From Halohasta salina (lineage in GTDB: Archaea; Halobacteriota; Halobacteria; Halobacteriales; Haloferacaceae), in the NCBI RefSeq assembly GCF_024178165.1, contig NZ_JAMZIE010000001.1, positions 682,001 through 746,000 on the forward strand: 64,000 nucleotides of DNA, given 5' to 3'. Each line of letters starts with the position of its first letter. Position 1 is the stretch's first letter. The notes under the pieces were generated by a model that made no database searches, was not told the DNA's origin, and saw nothing but the letters and a program-made list of their open reading frames with translations. This document shows, piece by piece, positions 24,557 through 33,189 of the stretch. Both the position numbers and the translations under genes were made by a program.

Positions 24557-25342
24557 TTACTGGTCGACCGCCGCGAGCCGGTCGCCGAGCACCGACCGGA
24601 TCGCTCCGGTGTCGCCGCCGAGCCGGAGGAGTTGGACCCCGTCGTCGACTGCCTGCCGGGCGTCGGCCGGGTCGTTGTGGATCCGGCCGACCGGGACGTC
24701 CGCTTCCAGACAGGCCTCCCGAGTGCGGTCGATGGCGGTCTGCAGTTGCTCGGGATGCTTGCCGAGCGGCTCGCCGTCCGACATCGACATCGAGAGGTCT
24801 GCGGGACCGATGAAGGCGAACCCGAGCTGTGGGACCGAACAGATCTCCTCGATGTTGTCGACCGCCTGCGTGTTTTCGATCATCGTCCCGACGAGGACGT
24901 GGCTGTCCTCGCCGCCGATGTGGCTGTCGACGTAGCCCGCCCACTCGCTGGTGCGACCGACGCCGACGCCGCGGTCGCCGACGCCGCCGTCGTAGGCGAA
25001 GTGGGCGGCCGCGACCGCCGGGCGGAGTTGGGCGGCCGTTTCGATACGAGGGATGAGGATCGTCCGCACCCCGGCGTCGAGGACCTTCCTGACGAGTGCG
25101 GGCTCGGGTTTCGGGATCCGAACGAGCAGTTCGATCCCGCCGGTCTCGGCGGCCCGCGTCAACTCCTCGAAGACGGTGCTATCGTAGGGGCTCGGCCCGC
25201 CGTGTTCGAAATCCAGCCAGACGAAATCGAAGCCGACCGCGCCGAGGGTCTCGATCACCGTCGGCGAGAACGTCGCACACGCCGCCCCGAAGAGGGTCTC
25301 GCCGGCTTCCAGCGCCTGCCGGAGGCCGTTTTCGACCCTCAT
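24557..25342 (-). CDS. HpcH/HpaI-family 2-oxo-3-deoxy-acid aldolase
   Basis: 261 residues of the class II, metal-dependent aldolase group. Motifs are WLDFEHGG, LLVRIPKPEP, the metal-ligand block LIPRIETAAQLRPAV, GVGRTSEWAGY and the second metal ligand Asp in FIGPADLSMSM. Such enzymes cleave 2-oxo-3-deoxy sugar acids or 4-hydroxy-2-oxo diacids to pyruvate plus an aldehyde. The start overlaps the stop of the upstream dehydrogenase by four bases, so the pair is translationally coupled and likely works in one catabolic route. Confidence 0.9.
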   Translation of the reverse strand: MRVENGLRQALEAGETLFGAACATFSPTVIETLGAVGFDFVWLDFEHGGPSPYDSTVFEELTRAAETGGIELLVRIPKPEPALVRKVLDAGVRTILIPRIETAAQLRPAVAAAHFAYDGGVGDRGVGVGRTSEWAGYVDSHIGGEDSHVLVGTMIENTQAVDNIEEICSVPQLGFAFIGPADLSMSMSDGEPLGKHPEQLQTAIDRTREACLEADVPVGRIHNDPADARQAVDDGVQLLRLGGDTGAIRSVLGDRLAAVDQ

Positions 25343-26316
25343 CGGCTCGCCTCCCGGCCCAGCCCGTCGTGGTTGACCGTCGACGCCGGCAACTCGCCCT
25401 CGTAGACGGCCCGCACGTTGGCTGCCGCACCGCGGCTCATGCGTTCGAGGGCGTCGTAGGTGACGCCAGCGATGTGGGGCGTCATAATGACCTCGCTGTG
25501 CTCGTAGATCGGATGGTTCGCGCCGGGTGGCTCGTCCTCGAAGTTGTCGATTCCGGCCCCGGCGATGGTGTCGGTGTCGAGCGCCTCAAGCAGGGCGTCC
25601 TTGTCGACGACCCCGCCACGAGAGGTGTTGATCAGGATACCGTGTTCGCCCAGCGCCTCGAACTGTTCGGTCGAGACGGCGTGGTACGTCCCGTCGACCA
25701 GCGGGACGTGGAGGCTGACGGCGTCGGAGACCGCAAACAGGTCGGTGAGTTCGTGGACGCGCTCGGCGCCCGTCGGGAGGTCTGCCTCGGGGGAGTGTGG
25801 ATCGTAGATGGCGAGATCGAGACCGATGCCCTGAGCGATCGTTGCCGTCTCGTGAGCGATGGAGCCGAACCCCATCAATCCGAGCGTATTGCCCTGCAGT
25901 TCGTAGCCGACGAACTCGGAGCGATCCCAGCCGCCGGCCCGAACATGGCGGTCGGCCGCCGCGAGGTTCCGCCGGACCGCGAACTGGAGGGCGATAGCGT
26001 GTTCGGCGACCGACCGCGAGTTGACGCCGGGGGTGTTGCAGACGACGATACCGTTCTCGGAGGCCGCCTCGATGTCGACGTTGTCGAGGCCGCTGCCGTG
26101 TTTGGCGATCACTTTCAGGTTGTCCGCGCGCTCGATCACCTCGCGGTCGAGGGCGGCGACCCTGACGATCGCCGCGTCGTAGCGGGCGATATCGTCGAGA
26201 GCGGCGGCGACGCTCTCGTAGGCGTCCATACCGGTACACTCGGCAAAGTCGGTTATCGATTCGGGTCCCGCAGGGTCGATCTGTGGAGGGAGCAGTATCT
26301 GCCACGGGGCTGACAT
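25339..26316 (-). CDS. D-isomer-specific 2-hydroxyacid dehydrogenase
   Basis: 325 residues of the PGDH/lactate dehydrogenase group. NAD site: GNTLGLMGFGSIAHETA. Catalytic residues: Arg in NTSRGGVVDKDAL, Glu in GIDNFEDEPPG and His in MTPHIAGVTYDA. There is no ACT domain, so it is not a regulated full-length SerA. Together with the overlapping HpaI-type aldolase this suggests oxidation or reduction of a hydroxy-acid or sugar-acid intermediate. The third base pair of the glycine motif is Ser-Ile-Ala rather than Ile-Gly, which is uncommon but tolerated. Confidence 0.9.
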   Translation of the reverse strand: MSAPWQILLPPQIDPAGPESITDFAECTGMDAYESVAAALDDIARYDAAIVRVAALDREVIERADNLKVIAKHGSGLDNVDIEAASENGIVVCNTPGVNSRSVAEHAIALQFAVRRNLAAADRHVRAGGWDRSEFVGYELQGNTLGLMGFGSIAHETATIAQGIGLDLAIYDPHSPEADLPTGAERVHELTDLFAVSDAVSLHVPLVDGTYHAVSTEQFEALGEHGILINTSRGGVVDKDALLEALDTDTIAGAGIDNFEDEPPGANHPIYEHSEVIMTPHIAGVTYDALERMSRGAAANVRAVYEGELPASTVNHDGLGREASR

Positions 26317-26694
26317 AGGACTCTATTTGTGACGATCAGTGAAAAGTATACGACCCGAAACCGGGGGTTTCAGTCCTTCTATCTGTGAATTTCGCCTGTT
26401 TCGATATATCAGATCGGGCTACTCGCTCGACGAGCGCGTCGGCGTGGGGTCGGCGGTCGAACGTCGCGGGGAGCAGGTTCGGGTGTAAACACGAAGCCCG
26501 AGGCGTCGCCGTTGACAATACCCGTCGACAGCAGAAAAAAACCGAACGAACAGGAATATCCGTCGCAAGTATTGCACCATCACAGTATAACCTACAATTC
26601 GCAAAATTTGTAGTGCAAATTCGCACGCTATTTCTAATTATTTTTATTTTAGATAAAGACTTTTACTGCTTGTCAATCCTTCACGAGACAACGA
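26317..26694. other. 378-base intergenic region with AT-rich promoter zone
   Basis: No gene is convincing here. The half nearest the dehydrogenase (about 26390-26530) has coding-like GC composition on the minus strand but stop codons and no start support, so it may be a decayed remnant. The half nearest the transducer gene (26570-26690) is unusually AT-rich for the window, with TTATTTTTATTTTAGATAA at 26638-26656 as a possible TATA region about 45 bases ahead of the ATG at 26695. Confidence 0.5.
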
Positions 26695-28191
26695 ATGTCG
26701 ACGGAACAATCGAACGTCGGGCAGAGCGAGCAGGCGGGTATCGAAGACGGACTGATAGCCAATGCACAGGGGGCGGTGGGTGTGGTTCACGCCACCTCGG
26801 AGTCGGTCGACGAGCGGCTCGATCTGATCCGCGAGGCCGCCAGCGCGCAGGTCGAGGACATGGAGTCAGTTGCCGAGGACGTGACCGACCTCAGCGCCAC
26901 CATCGAGGAGGTCGCCGCCAGTGCCGACGAGGTCAGCGAGACGACCGAGCGGGCGGCAACGGCCGCATCCGACGGTCGAGAAGCCACCGGTGAGGCGACC
27001 GAGGCGATGGAGGCGGCCTCGACGGCCACCCAACAGGTCGCCGCCCGGGTCGAGACGCTCGAAGCCGAGATCGACCGCATCAACGAGGTGGTCGACGTGA
27101 TCGACGACATCGCCCAGCAGACCAACCTCTTGGCGCTGAACGCCTCGATCGAGGCCGCCCGCGCCGGCGAGGAGGGCGACGGGTTCGCGGTGGTCGCCGA
27201 GGAGGTCAAGAGCCTCGCCGAAGAGTCCCAGTCCCGCACCGAGGAGATCGAGACCGCCGTCGACGAGATCCAGTCGGTGACCGACGAGTTGACCGGCGCG
27301 CTCGACGAGGCGGTCGACGCCGTCGAAGCCGGGGCCGACGAAGTCGACACCGCCGAATCACAGTTGGATATCGTCGACGACGAGATGGCGTCGGCGGCCG
27401 CCGGCGTCGAGGAGGTCTCGGAGGCAGTCTCGGAAGGCGCGGAGGCCAGCACGCGGGTGGCGAACGTCACCCGGAACACCGCCGATGCAGCACGGGAGAT
27501 CGAAAGTTCGGTCTCCGAGATCCACGACGAGCGGGCCCAGACGACGGCCCTCCTCGGCGAGATCGACGACGCACTGTCGACCGCGCGCCAACACCGCGAC
27601 CGCCGGCTCCGGGCGGCCGACAGGGTGCCGACCGGGCTCGACGACTTCGACCGCGACGGCGGGCTTCCGGCGGGCTCGCGGGACGTGATCCTCGCCGACA
27701 CCGACGGCTCGACGACCGACCGCGCCGTCGACGAGGCGGTCGCCGGCTTTGCTGCGGCAGCCGTCGACGCCGGCTGGGCGGTCTCGCTGTCGCCGACCGC
27801 CTCGATGGACCGGTCGACGCTCGCCTCGGTCCTCAAACGGGAGGCCGGGGTCACCCTCGACGACGCGCTGGCGAGCAACCGACTGTTCGTCCTCGATCTC
27901 TTCGGTTCGTGGCGGCCCGAGGAGAACGTGATCGACGTCACCGAACACGGTCTCTCGCGGGCCAACAGTCAGGTCGACGCCAAGCGGGACCGGCCCTGTG
28001 TGGTGATCGGTAACATCGCAGGCGAACTCGATCTGATGGGCGAGGCGGCGGTTCGGGAGAACACCTACGACAACGACGGCGAGACGTTGAGCGACGACGA
28101 TCTGGTGGTGAACGTGGTCGACGAATCGGCGGTACCCAACCAGCTCCAGTCGTTCTACGTCGGCGCGGCCGACACCATCTGCCACCTGTAG
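26695..28191 (+). CDS. Soluble methyl-accepting transducer fused to degenerate KaiC/RecA-like domain
   Basis: 498 residues with no membrane helix. Residues about 40-300 form the coiled-coil signalling domain; its hairpin tip reads [38 protein letters not shown], located about residues 142-179, the CheA/CheW contact. From about 311 the chain changes to RVPTGLDDFDRDGGLPAGSRDVIL, which mirrors the KaiC/RadA opening (TG-x-x-x-LD-x-x-x-GG-G-P-x-GS). The position of Walker A is ADTDGSTTDRA, lacking the GKT, so ATP binding is doubtful. LFVLDLFGSW sits where Walker B would be. It probably senses a cytoplasmic cue or docks another protein. No UspA or che gene other than its neighbours gives a clue. 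Confidence 0.88.
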   Translation: MSTEQSNVGQSEQAGIEDGLIANAQGAVGVVHATSESVDERLDLIREAASAQVEDMESVAEDVTDLSATIEEVAASADEVSETTERAATAASDGREATGEATEAMEAASTATQQVAARVETLEAEIDRINEVVDVIDDIAQQTNLLALNASIEAARAGEEGDGFAVVAEEVKSLAEESQSRTEEIETAVDEIQSVTDELTGALDEAVDAVEAGADEVDTAESQLDIVDDEMASAAAGVEEVSEAVSEGAEASTRVANVTRNTADAAREIESSVSEIHDERAQTTALLGEIDDALSTARQHRDRRLRAADRVPTGLDDFDRDGGLPAGSRDVILADTDGSTTDRAVDEAVAGFAAAAVDAGWAVSLSPTASMDRSTLASVLKREAGVTLDDALASNRLFVLDLFGSWRPEENVIDVTEHGLSRANSQVDAKRDRPCVVIGNIAGELDLMGEAAVRENTYDNDGETLSDDDLVVNVVDESAVPNQLQSFYVGAADTICHL

Positions 28192-28270
28192 CGTGTTCGG
28201 CCGGCACAGCGCGTGCCGATTTCTGGGAGTCGACGGTGATTATAAATCAGCCCCTGCCGAAGCCGGATAT

Positions 28271-28717
28271 ATGACTGTACTCGCGCCGTTCGACGGCTCG
28301 GAACTGGCCGAAACCGCACTCCAGCGTGCCGAAACGTTCGCCGACAGCCGCGACGAATCGGTCGTCGCACTGACGGTGTTTCCCGATGACCCGGCGTTCG
28401 CCGTCGAGCGCGGCTGGGTCGACTCCCCCGACTCCTACGAGCCAGAAACGCTCTGCGAGCGGTTCGAACACCGGGTCGACGAACTCGTCGACGCGACCTA
28501 CCGGTGTGAGACCCCCGACAGCAGCGACGTCCTGACCGCGACGGCGACCGACGACATCACGCGGACGATCCGGCAGGTCGCCGCCGAACTCGACGTGTCG
28601 GTGATCTTCATCGGGACCGAAAACGCCGGCCGGATCTCGACGCCGGTCACGAGCGTCGGCAGCCCGCTGTCGAAGGACCCCCAGTACGACGTCCACATCG
28701 TTCGCCACACCGAGTAA
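28271..28717 (+). CDS. Universal stress protein, UspA family (first of pair)
   Basis: 148 residues from the ATG at 28271 (MTVLAPFDGSELAETALQRA). The UspA fold is recognisable from VLAPFDGSELAETAL, ELDVSVIFIGTENAG and the end SKDPQYDVHIV. The nucleotide loop G-x2-G-x9-G-S/T is only partly conserved (GTENAGRISTPVTSVGS), so ATP binding is possible but not assured. It lies between the transducer fusion and a second, only distantly similar UspA. Confidence 0.85.
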   Translation: MTVLAPFDGSELAETALQRAETFADSRDESVVALTVFPDDPAFAVERGWVDSPDSYEPETLCERFEHRVDELVDATYRCETPDSSDVLTATATDDITRTIRQVAAELDVSVIFIGTENAGRISTPVTSVGSPLSKDPQYDVHIVRHTE

Positions 28718-28789
28718 CCCACAGCGAGCCCGTTGTCACTGCGTGAGAACCGGTCGACTGATTTAGTAGCCACTGCCTACCTTCCGAAC

Positions 28790-29221
28790 ATGCAGTATCT
28801 CGTGGCCACCGACGGCTCGGCAGTCAGCGACAGGGCGATCGAACACGCCGCCATCGAGGCGACCGCGTGGGACGCCCCCCTGAAGATCATCCACGTGTTG
28901 ACGCCCGAACCAAAACTGGTCGACGGGAGCCTCGTCATCCCCGGCAGTGAGGCGTCTCTCGAGTACGGACGCCGAACGCTCTCGGAGGCCGAACGGCTGG
29001 CGGCGACCGCCGCCGAGAAACGCGAAGCGACCATCGAGACGTCGACGGAGTTGCTGGCCGGCCAGCCGGCCGACCGGATCACCGCCCACGCCGCCGAAAA
29101 CGGGTTCGACGCGATCTACGTCGGCCACCACGGCGACTCGGAGGCCTCCAGCGACCGGGTCGGCAGCGTCGCCAAAAGCGTCCTCGATAAGTCGACCGTC
29201 CCCGTGACGGTAATCAAGTAA
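28790..29221 (+). CDS. Universal stress protein, UspA family (second of pair)
   Basis: 143 residues from the ATG at 28790 (MQYLVATDGSAVSDRAIEHA). The fold shows YLVATDGSAVS, LKIIHVLTPE and GFDAIYVGHHGDSEASSDRVGSVAKSVL, ending VPVTVI. The usual GRRG is GHHG with D-S-E-A-S-S following, and GSVAKSVLDKS fits the ATP-type loop well. It is more canonical than its upstream neighbour. Confidence 0.9.
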   Translation: MQYLVATDGSAVSDRAIEHAAIEATAWDAPLKIIHVLTPEPKLVDGSLVIPGSEASLEYGRRTLSEAERLAATAAEKREATIETSTELLAGQPADRITAHAAENGFDAIYVGHHGDSEASSDRVGSVAKSVLDKSTVPVTVIK

Positions 29222-29297
29222 TCCCCCCACCCCGGTCGACGCCGGCACCCTCCCGTGATAAATAAGGTTTTTACATGATATTCACGAAGATTGTACA

Positions 29298-30176
29298 ATG
29301 TCAACTACCGACGGGAGCGAGACGGTCGAAGTCGACAAACAGTCCCTCGTCGAGATACGGGATCTGGTCGCGGAACTCGAACAGAGCGGCCAGACCGTCG
29401 GCGAGATGATCGAGGCTAACAGCGAGGTCATTCAGGGGTACGAGCCCAAACTGGAGCGGATCACCGACGAGGTGTCGAACCTCACGGCGACGATCGAGCA
29501 GATCGCCGCCACGGTCGATCAGGTCGACGAGCAGGCCGAGCAGGCGACGACGCTGGCTCAGGACGGCGCGCAGTCGACTGCGCAAGCCGTCGAGGCGGTC
29601 AACGACGTCGCCGAGGCCTCCCAGACGGTCTCCGAGGAGGTGACGAACCTCAAACGGAAGGCCACCGAGATCGACGAGATCGTCGAGGTGATCAACGGGA
29701 TCGCCGAGCAGACCAACCTCTTGGCGCTCAACGCCTCGATCGAGGCCGCCCGCGCCGGCGAGAGCGGCGACGGCTTCGCGGTGGTCGCCGACGAGGTGAA
29801 AACGTTGGCCGGCGAGTCACAGGAGAACGCCGAGACGATCGAGGAGATGATCACCGCGATCCAGCGGTCGACCGAAAACACCGTCGAGAGCCTCGATACG
29901 ATGAACGACCGCATCGACACCGGCATCACCGACATCGAGAACGCGGCGAACTCGCTTTCGACCATCGCCGAGCAGATCGAGGGGGTCTCCGACAGCCTCG
30001 ATCAGGTCGCACAGGCGACCGACGATCAGGCCGACAGTACACAGGAGGTCGCCACGCTCGTCGACGAGACCGTCGAGGGGCTCGCCGACGTCATCAACGC
30101 CATCGAAAACACCCAGTCGGCCGCGACCGATCATCAGGAGACGATCGCACAGCTCCGGCGCGAGGTCGAAGAGTAG
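29298..30176 (+). CDS. Minimal cytoplasmic methyl-accepting transducer
   Basis: 292 residues, entirely soluble coiled coil. The signalling tip is [38 protein letters not shown], about residues 134-171. Only about 50 residues precede the coil ([21 protein letters not shown]), too little for a known sensor domain, so it may receive its input from another protein. Two runs of alternate helices flank the tip. It lies in the same strand and cluster as the fused transducer and the UspA pair. Confidence 0.92.
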   Translation: MSTTDGSETVEVDKQSLVEIRDLVAELEQSGQTVGEMIEANSEVIQGYEPKLERITDEVSNLTATIEQIAATVDQVDEQAEQATTLAQDGAQSTAQAVEAVNDVAEASQTVSEEVTNLKRKATEIDEIVEVINGIAEQTNLLALNASIEAARAGESGDGFAVVADEVKTLAGESQENAETIEEMITAIQRSTENTVESLDTMNDRIDTGITDIENAANSLSTIAEQIEGVSDSLDQVAQATDDQADSTQEVATLVDETVEGLADVINAIENTQSAATDHQETIAQLRREVEE

Positions 30177-30214
30177 ACCGATCGAGCGAACCGAACGATC
30201 CGGCGCTTCGCGGC

Positions 30215-31213
30215 TCAATCGAGCCGCATCGCCGCATCCCGGTCGACAAGTGGGTCGGCGTTGGCTGTCGGCAGCGTGACGACGTCCTCCGACCGGAGGG
30301 TGTACTCCCGGCCGTCGACGCCGAAGATCTCGCCGACGTTCTTCGTGATTCTGAGAGTCGTGCGATCCTCGTCGTCGGTGTCGGCCGCCGAATCACCGTT
30401 GGCTTCGGCAGCCCCTCCAGCGGTTGCTGTCGTGGCTGGCTGCTCGGTCGACGGCGCGTCCGCCGGGACTTCGGTGGTCGTTCCGCCGTCGGTCGAGGGT
30501 TCGATCACCGCCTCGGGCTCCGGTTCGGCTTCGGGTGGTGGGATCTCGTTCGGCGTACGGTCGGTCGGCGCTTCGGTCGACGCCTCGGGCGCGGCGTCGG
30601 CCGGCGTCGTGTCGGTCGGAGCCGCCGGATCGTCGACCGTCCCGGCGTCGGTCGGGGCGGGCTGCTCCTCGCGGTCGGCCGCCGGCTCCGAGCCGCCGCC
30701 CATCGCGTCGGCGAGCACCCCGTCGGCCGCGCCGTCGGCCGGCTCCGACTCGTCGACCCGCTCGGTCGGTGACGGTGGCGCGGCCGGCTCCCCCGCCGGC
30801 TCGGGGTCGGTGGTACTCGGGTCGGATTCGCCCGACAACACGTCGAGGACGCTCCGTTTGTTCCGCTCGATCCGGTCGACCAGATCGTCGAACAGTCGTC
30901 GCTCCTCGGAGGTCATCCCCTCGTCGTCGACCGGCATGTCGGCAGCCGCGAAGGAGGCGAGTTTGACCACCTTGCCGACCCGGCGCTCGTAGACCGCCTC
31001 GGCGACCTCCGTGGCGGTGTCGAGTTCGTCGGAGAGCTGCCGGACTTCGTCGTCCGAGAAGGGATCGTCGACCTGCTGGGCGCGGCGATCCCGGCTGGCT
31101 TTGAGGTCCTGAAGATAGGCCGCGACGTCTTCGTAGAAGGAATCGCGCAGCTGCTGGAGGCTGTCCTTGCGGCGTTCCTTCGATTGGACTGTCCGAAGCT
31201 CGTCGAGTTTCAT
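30215..31213 (-). CDS. gins: GINS complex subunit (Gins51 type)
   Basis: 332 residues. The A domain is N-terminal ([62 protein letters not shown]) and the small beta-rich B domain is C-terminal ([29 protein letters not shown]), the A-B order of Gins51/Sld5-type proteins. Between them lies an about 140-residue Pro/Thr/Ala/Glu-rich disordered linker, much longer than in crenarchaeal homologues. GINS joins MCM and GAN at the replication fork. The gene overlaps priS by four bases, the usual arrangement in archaea. Confidence 0.93.
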   Translation of the reverse strand: MKLDELRTVQSKERRKDSLQQLRDSFYEDVAAYLQDLKASRDRRAQQVDDPFSDDEVRQLSDELDTATEVAEAVYERRVGKVVKLASFAAADMPVDDEGMTSEERRLFDDLVDRIERNKRSVLDVLSGESDPSTTDPEPAGEPAAPPSPTERVDESEPADGAADGVLADAMGGGSEPAADREEQPAPTDAGTVDDPAAPTDTTPADAAPEASTEAPTDRTPNEIPPPEAEPEPEAVIEPSTDGGTTTEVPADAPSTEQPATTATAGGAAEANGDSAADTDDEDRTTLRITKNVGEIFGVDGREYTLRSEDVVTLPTANADPLVDRDAAMRLD

Positions 31214-32364
31214 ACTTTTTCGGCCTCGCCGCGCGCCATGAGGAAGACGCCGACGTGTTCTGCTACTGTGTGTGTACCCGGCTCCAACTTAGTTATGTCG
31301 CCGTCGAGTTCGACCCGCCGTGGCTCGTCGATGTCGATCTCGACCGAGCCCCCGCGAAACGGCTCGGGGACCGCGTCGACCAGCGGGTCGAAGGCGTCGA
31401 GCGCCTCGCGGTCGATCGGCGTAACGACGAGCCCGCTGCCGCCGTGGAGCGACTTCGGGAGGCGAATGAGTCGGTGGGTGTCGGTGGTCACCGGCTCGTC
31501 GATCGGGGCGGATTCGGCGTCGGCGACTCGCTGGGCGAGACTATCGGCCAACAGCCGGATCCCCGGCCCGCCGGCCTCCATGTTGCCGGCTGCGATCGCC
31601 TCGCGGTTCGCCGAGACGGCCCCGAGGATCGTCTCGGCGCGGCCTTCGCCGATGCCGTCGATCGCGGTCAGCCGTTCGAGGGCTGCCGACTCGTCGAGGC
31701 CGTCGAGGTCGTCGACGAACGCCACCAGCGCCGCGTGGACCCGCCGGCCCCAGCCACCCTCGGTGCGGAGCACGCGCCGGGTCGTCCCGCCGGCCGAGAC
31801 CGTCCGGATCAGCCCGTCGGTGTCGAGGTTTTCGGCCAGCACGTAGTCGACGATCTCCCGGCGAGCGTCGCTATCGAGGTCCTGTATCTCCGGGTCTCGC
31901 ACGTGGACGTGATACCCTCGGCCGCCCGAGAAGACGACGCTGACGTCGTCGAAGCCGAAATCCGCCTCGACGAACGCTAACAATCGGTGGAGGGCGTCCT
32001 TGCAGGCGGCCAGCATCTCCGCGTAGGTGGCCTCGCTGGGGTCGACGCTCGGCAGGTGGTCGGCGTCGAGATCGAAGACGAGATCCGCCCCTCGCCATCC
32101 CTTCTGGGACATCGTGCTCGCCGAGGGGTCGGTGTAGCGGGCGGCCGAAAAGTAGACGTGCCGCGGTGACTCGCGGGCCAGAAAGTCGTCGACGTCGCCG
32201 AGATCGAGCTGGGACTGGTGGCGAACCATCGTCGTCCCCGTGCCGGGCGTCCACGGGATGTGGCCCCACTCGCGTTCGTTGGCCGCCGGCGGGAGGGCGA
32301 CCGTCGACTGGCGGTAGTAGTCGCCGAACCGCTCGCGGAGGTACTCCCGGGTGGCGTCGTCCAT
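31210..32364 (-). CDS. priS: DNA primase small (catalytic) subunit PriS
   Basis: 384 residues from the ATG at 32364 ([20 protein letters not shown]). The active site is visible: [12 protein letters not shown], the catalytic pair in [13 protein letters not shown], and the nucleotide-binding [29 protein letters not shown] is the C-terminal catalytic motif (S-x-H). It makes RNA/DNA primers with PriL. The longer open frame to 32568 is not supported. It is first in the priS-gins unit. Confidence 0.97.
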   Translation of the reverse strand: MDDATREYLRERFGDYYRQSTVALPPAANEREWGHIPWTPGTGTTMVRHQSQLDLGDVDDFLARESPRHVYFSAARYTDPSASTMSQKGWRGADLVFDLDADHLPSVDPSEATYAEMLAACKDALHRLLAFVEADFGFDDVSVVFSGGRGYHVHVRDPEIQDLDSDARREIVDYVLAENLDTDGLIRTVSAGGTTRRVLRTEGGWGRRVHAALVAFVDDLDGLDESAALERLTAIDGIGEGRAETILGAVSANREAIAAGNMEAGGPGIRLLADSLAQRVADAESAPIDEPVTTDTHRLIRLPKSLHGGSGLVVTPIDREALDAFDPLVDAVPEPFRGGSVEIDIDEPRRVELDGDITKLEPGTHTVAEHVGVFLMARGEAEKV

Positions 32365-32542
32365 TCGACTTTTCGTTATGGGGAGGCTACTTAAGTCGTT
32401 GCCGTTCGATCGGCAGGCAGAACCAGCCGGCTTGGTCGTGGCAACCGGCTGGTGACTACCGGTCCGTAGCCGAAAACAGCGTGCCGACCAACCCGACTCA
32501 ACACTTACGGACCGAATGGCCGAGGGTCGACCTGTGGTTCCC

Positions 32543-33052
32543 ATGACCGTCGAAACCCTCCACGACAAGTTCGTTTACGAGCTCCAGCAGGCGTACTACA
32601 TCGAAACCCAACTGGTCGACGTCCTCGAAGAGATGGATCAGACCACTGCCGACGAAGAACTCAGCAACGGCTTCCAGCGCCACCAGCGGGAGACCGCCGA
32701 GCAGGCTCGACGGCTTGAAGACGTCTTCGAAGCCCTCGACGAGCGGCCCGACGCATGGCAGTGTCACGCCCTCGATGGCCTCGTCGAGGACCATTCGGAG
32801 TTCCTCGAGGACGCCGCCGCGGACGACGACCTGATCGACCTTTACAACGTCGGCGCGGGGGTGAAAGTCGAGCGACTGGAGATCAGCGTGTATGAAGGAC
32901 TGCTCAACCACGCCACCGAACTCGAGTTGCCGAACGAGGTCACCGAACCGCTCGACGAGACCCTCGACGAAGAGGAGGCCACGCTCACGGAACTCGAAGG
33001 CGCGATGAGCGGGTCGACCATCCAACAGCTGTTCGGTCGGCTGACCGGGTAA
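32543..33052 (+). CDS. Ferritin-like DUF892 (YciE/YciF-type) protein
   Basis: 169 residues from the ATG at 32543 ([21 protein letters not shown]). All-helical with the DUF892 pattern: the first helix carries E-x-x-Q-A-YYIE, later [20 protein letters not shown] with Glu and His as potential di-iron ligands, then [18 protein letters not shown] and [19 protein letters not shown]. Members bind two metal ions in a four-helix bundle and are stress induced. It is divergent from priS. Confidence 0.9.
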   Translation: MTVETLHDKFVYELQQAYYIETQLVDVLEEMDQTTADEELSNGFQRHQRETAEQARRLEDVFEALDERPDAWQCHALDGLVEDHSEFLEDAAADDDLIDLYNVGAGVKVERLEISVYEGLLNHATELELPNEVTEPLDETLDEEEATLTELEGAMSGSTIQQLFGRLTG

Positions 33053-33132
33053 CACGGCCCGAAACGCCGTCGACACCCAGCAGCCGACGCCTGCTGGCGG
33101 CCGACAGCCGTGTCTCAACTCGTGGCCCGTTT

Positions 33133-33142
33133 ACATGCATGT
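33133..33142. promoter_or_regulatory. Palindrome ACATGCATGT upstream of the RND exporter
   Basis: A perfect ten-base palindrome 48 bases before the ATG at 33190, just ahead of the T-rich TTCTTTTG. Exporters of this kind are often repressed locally. No regulator gene is adjacent. Confidence 0.35.
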
Positions 33143-33189
33143 GGGCATTCTTTTGTTTCCGCGCGCAAAACTGACCTGCAGTACTGCCG

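Noticed and set aside
26336-26626. 96-codon minus-strand frame in the intergenic region
   Set aside because: No start signal, no promoter, odd amino-acid composition with many Cys and Arg.
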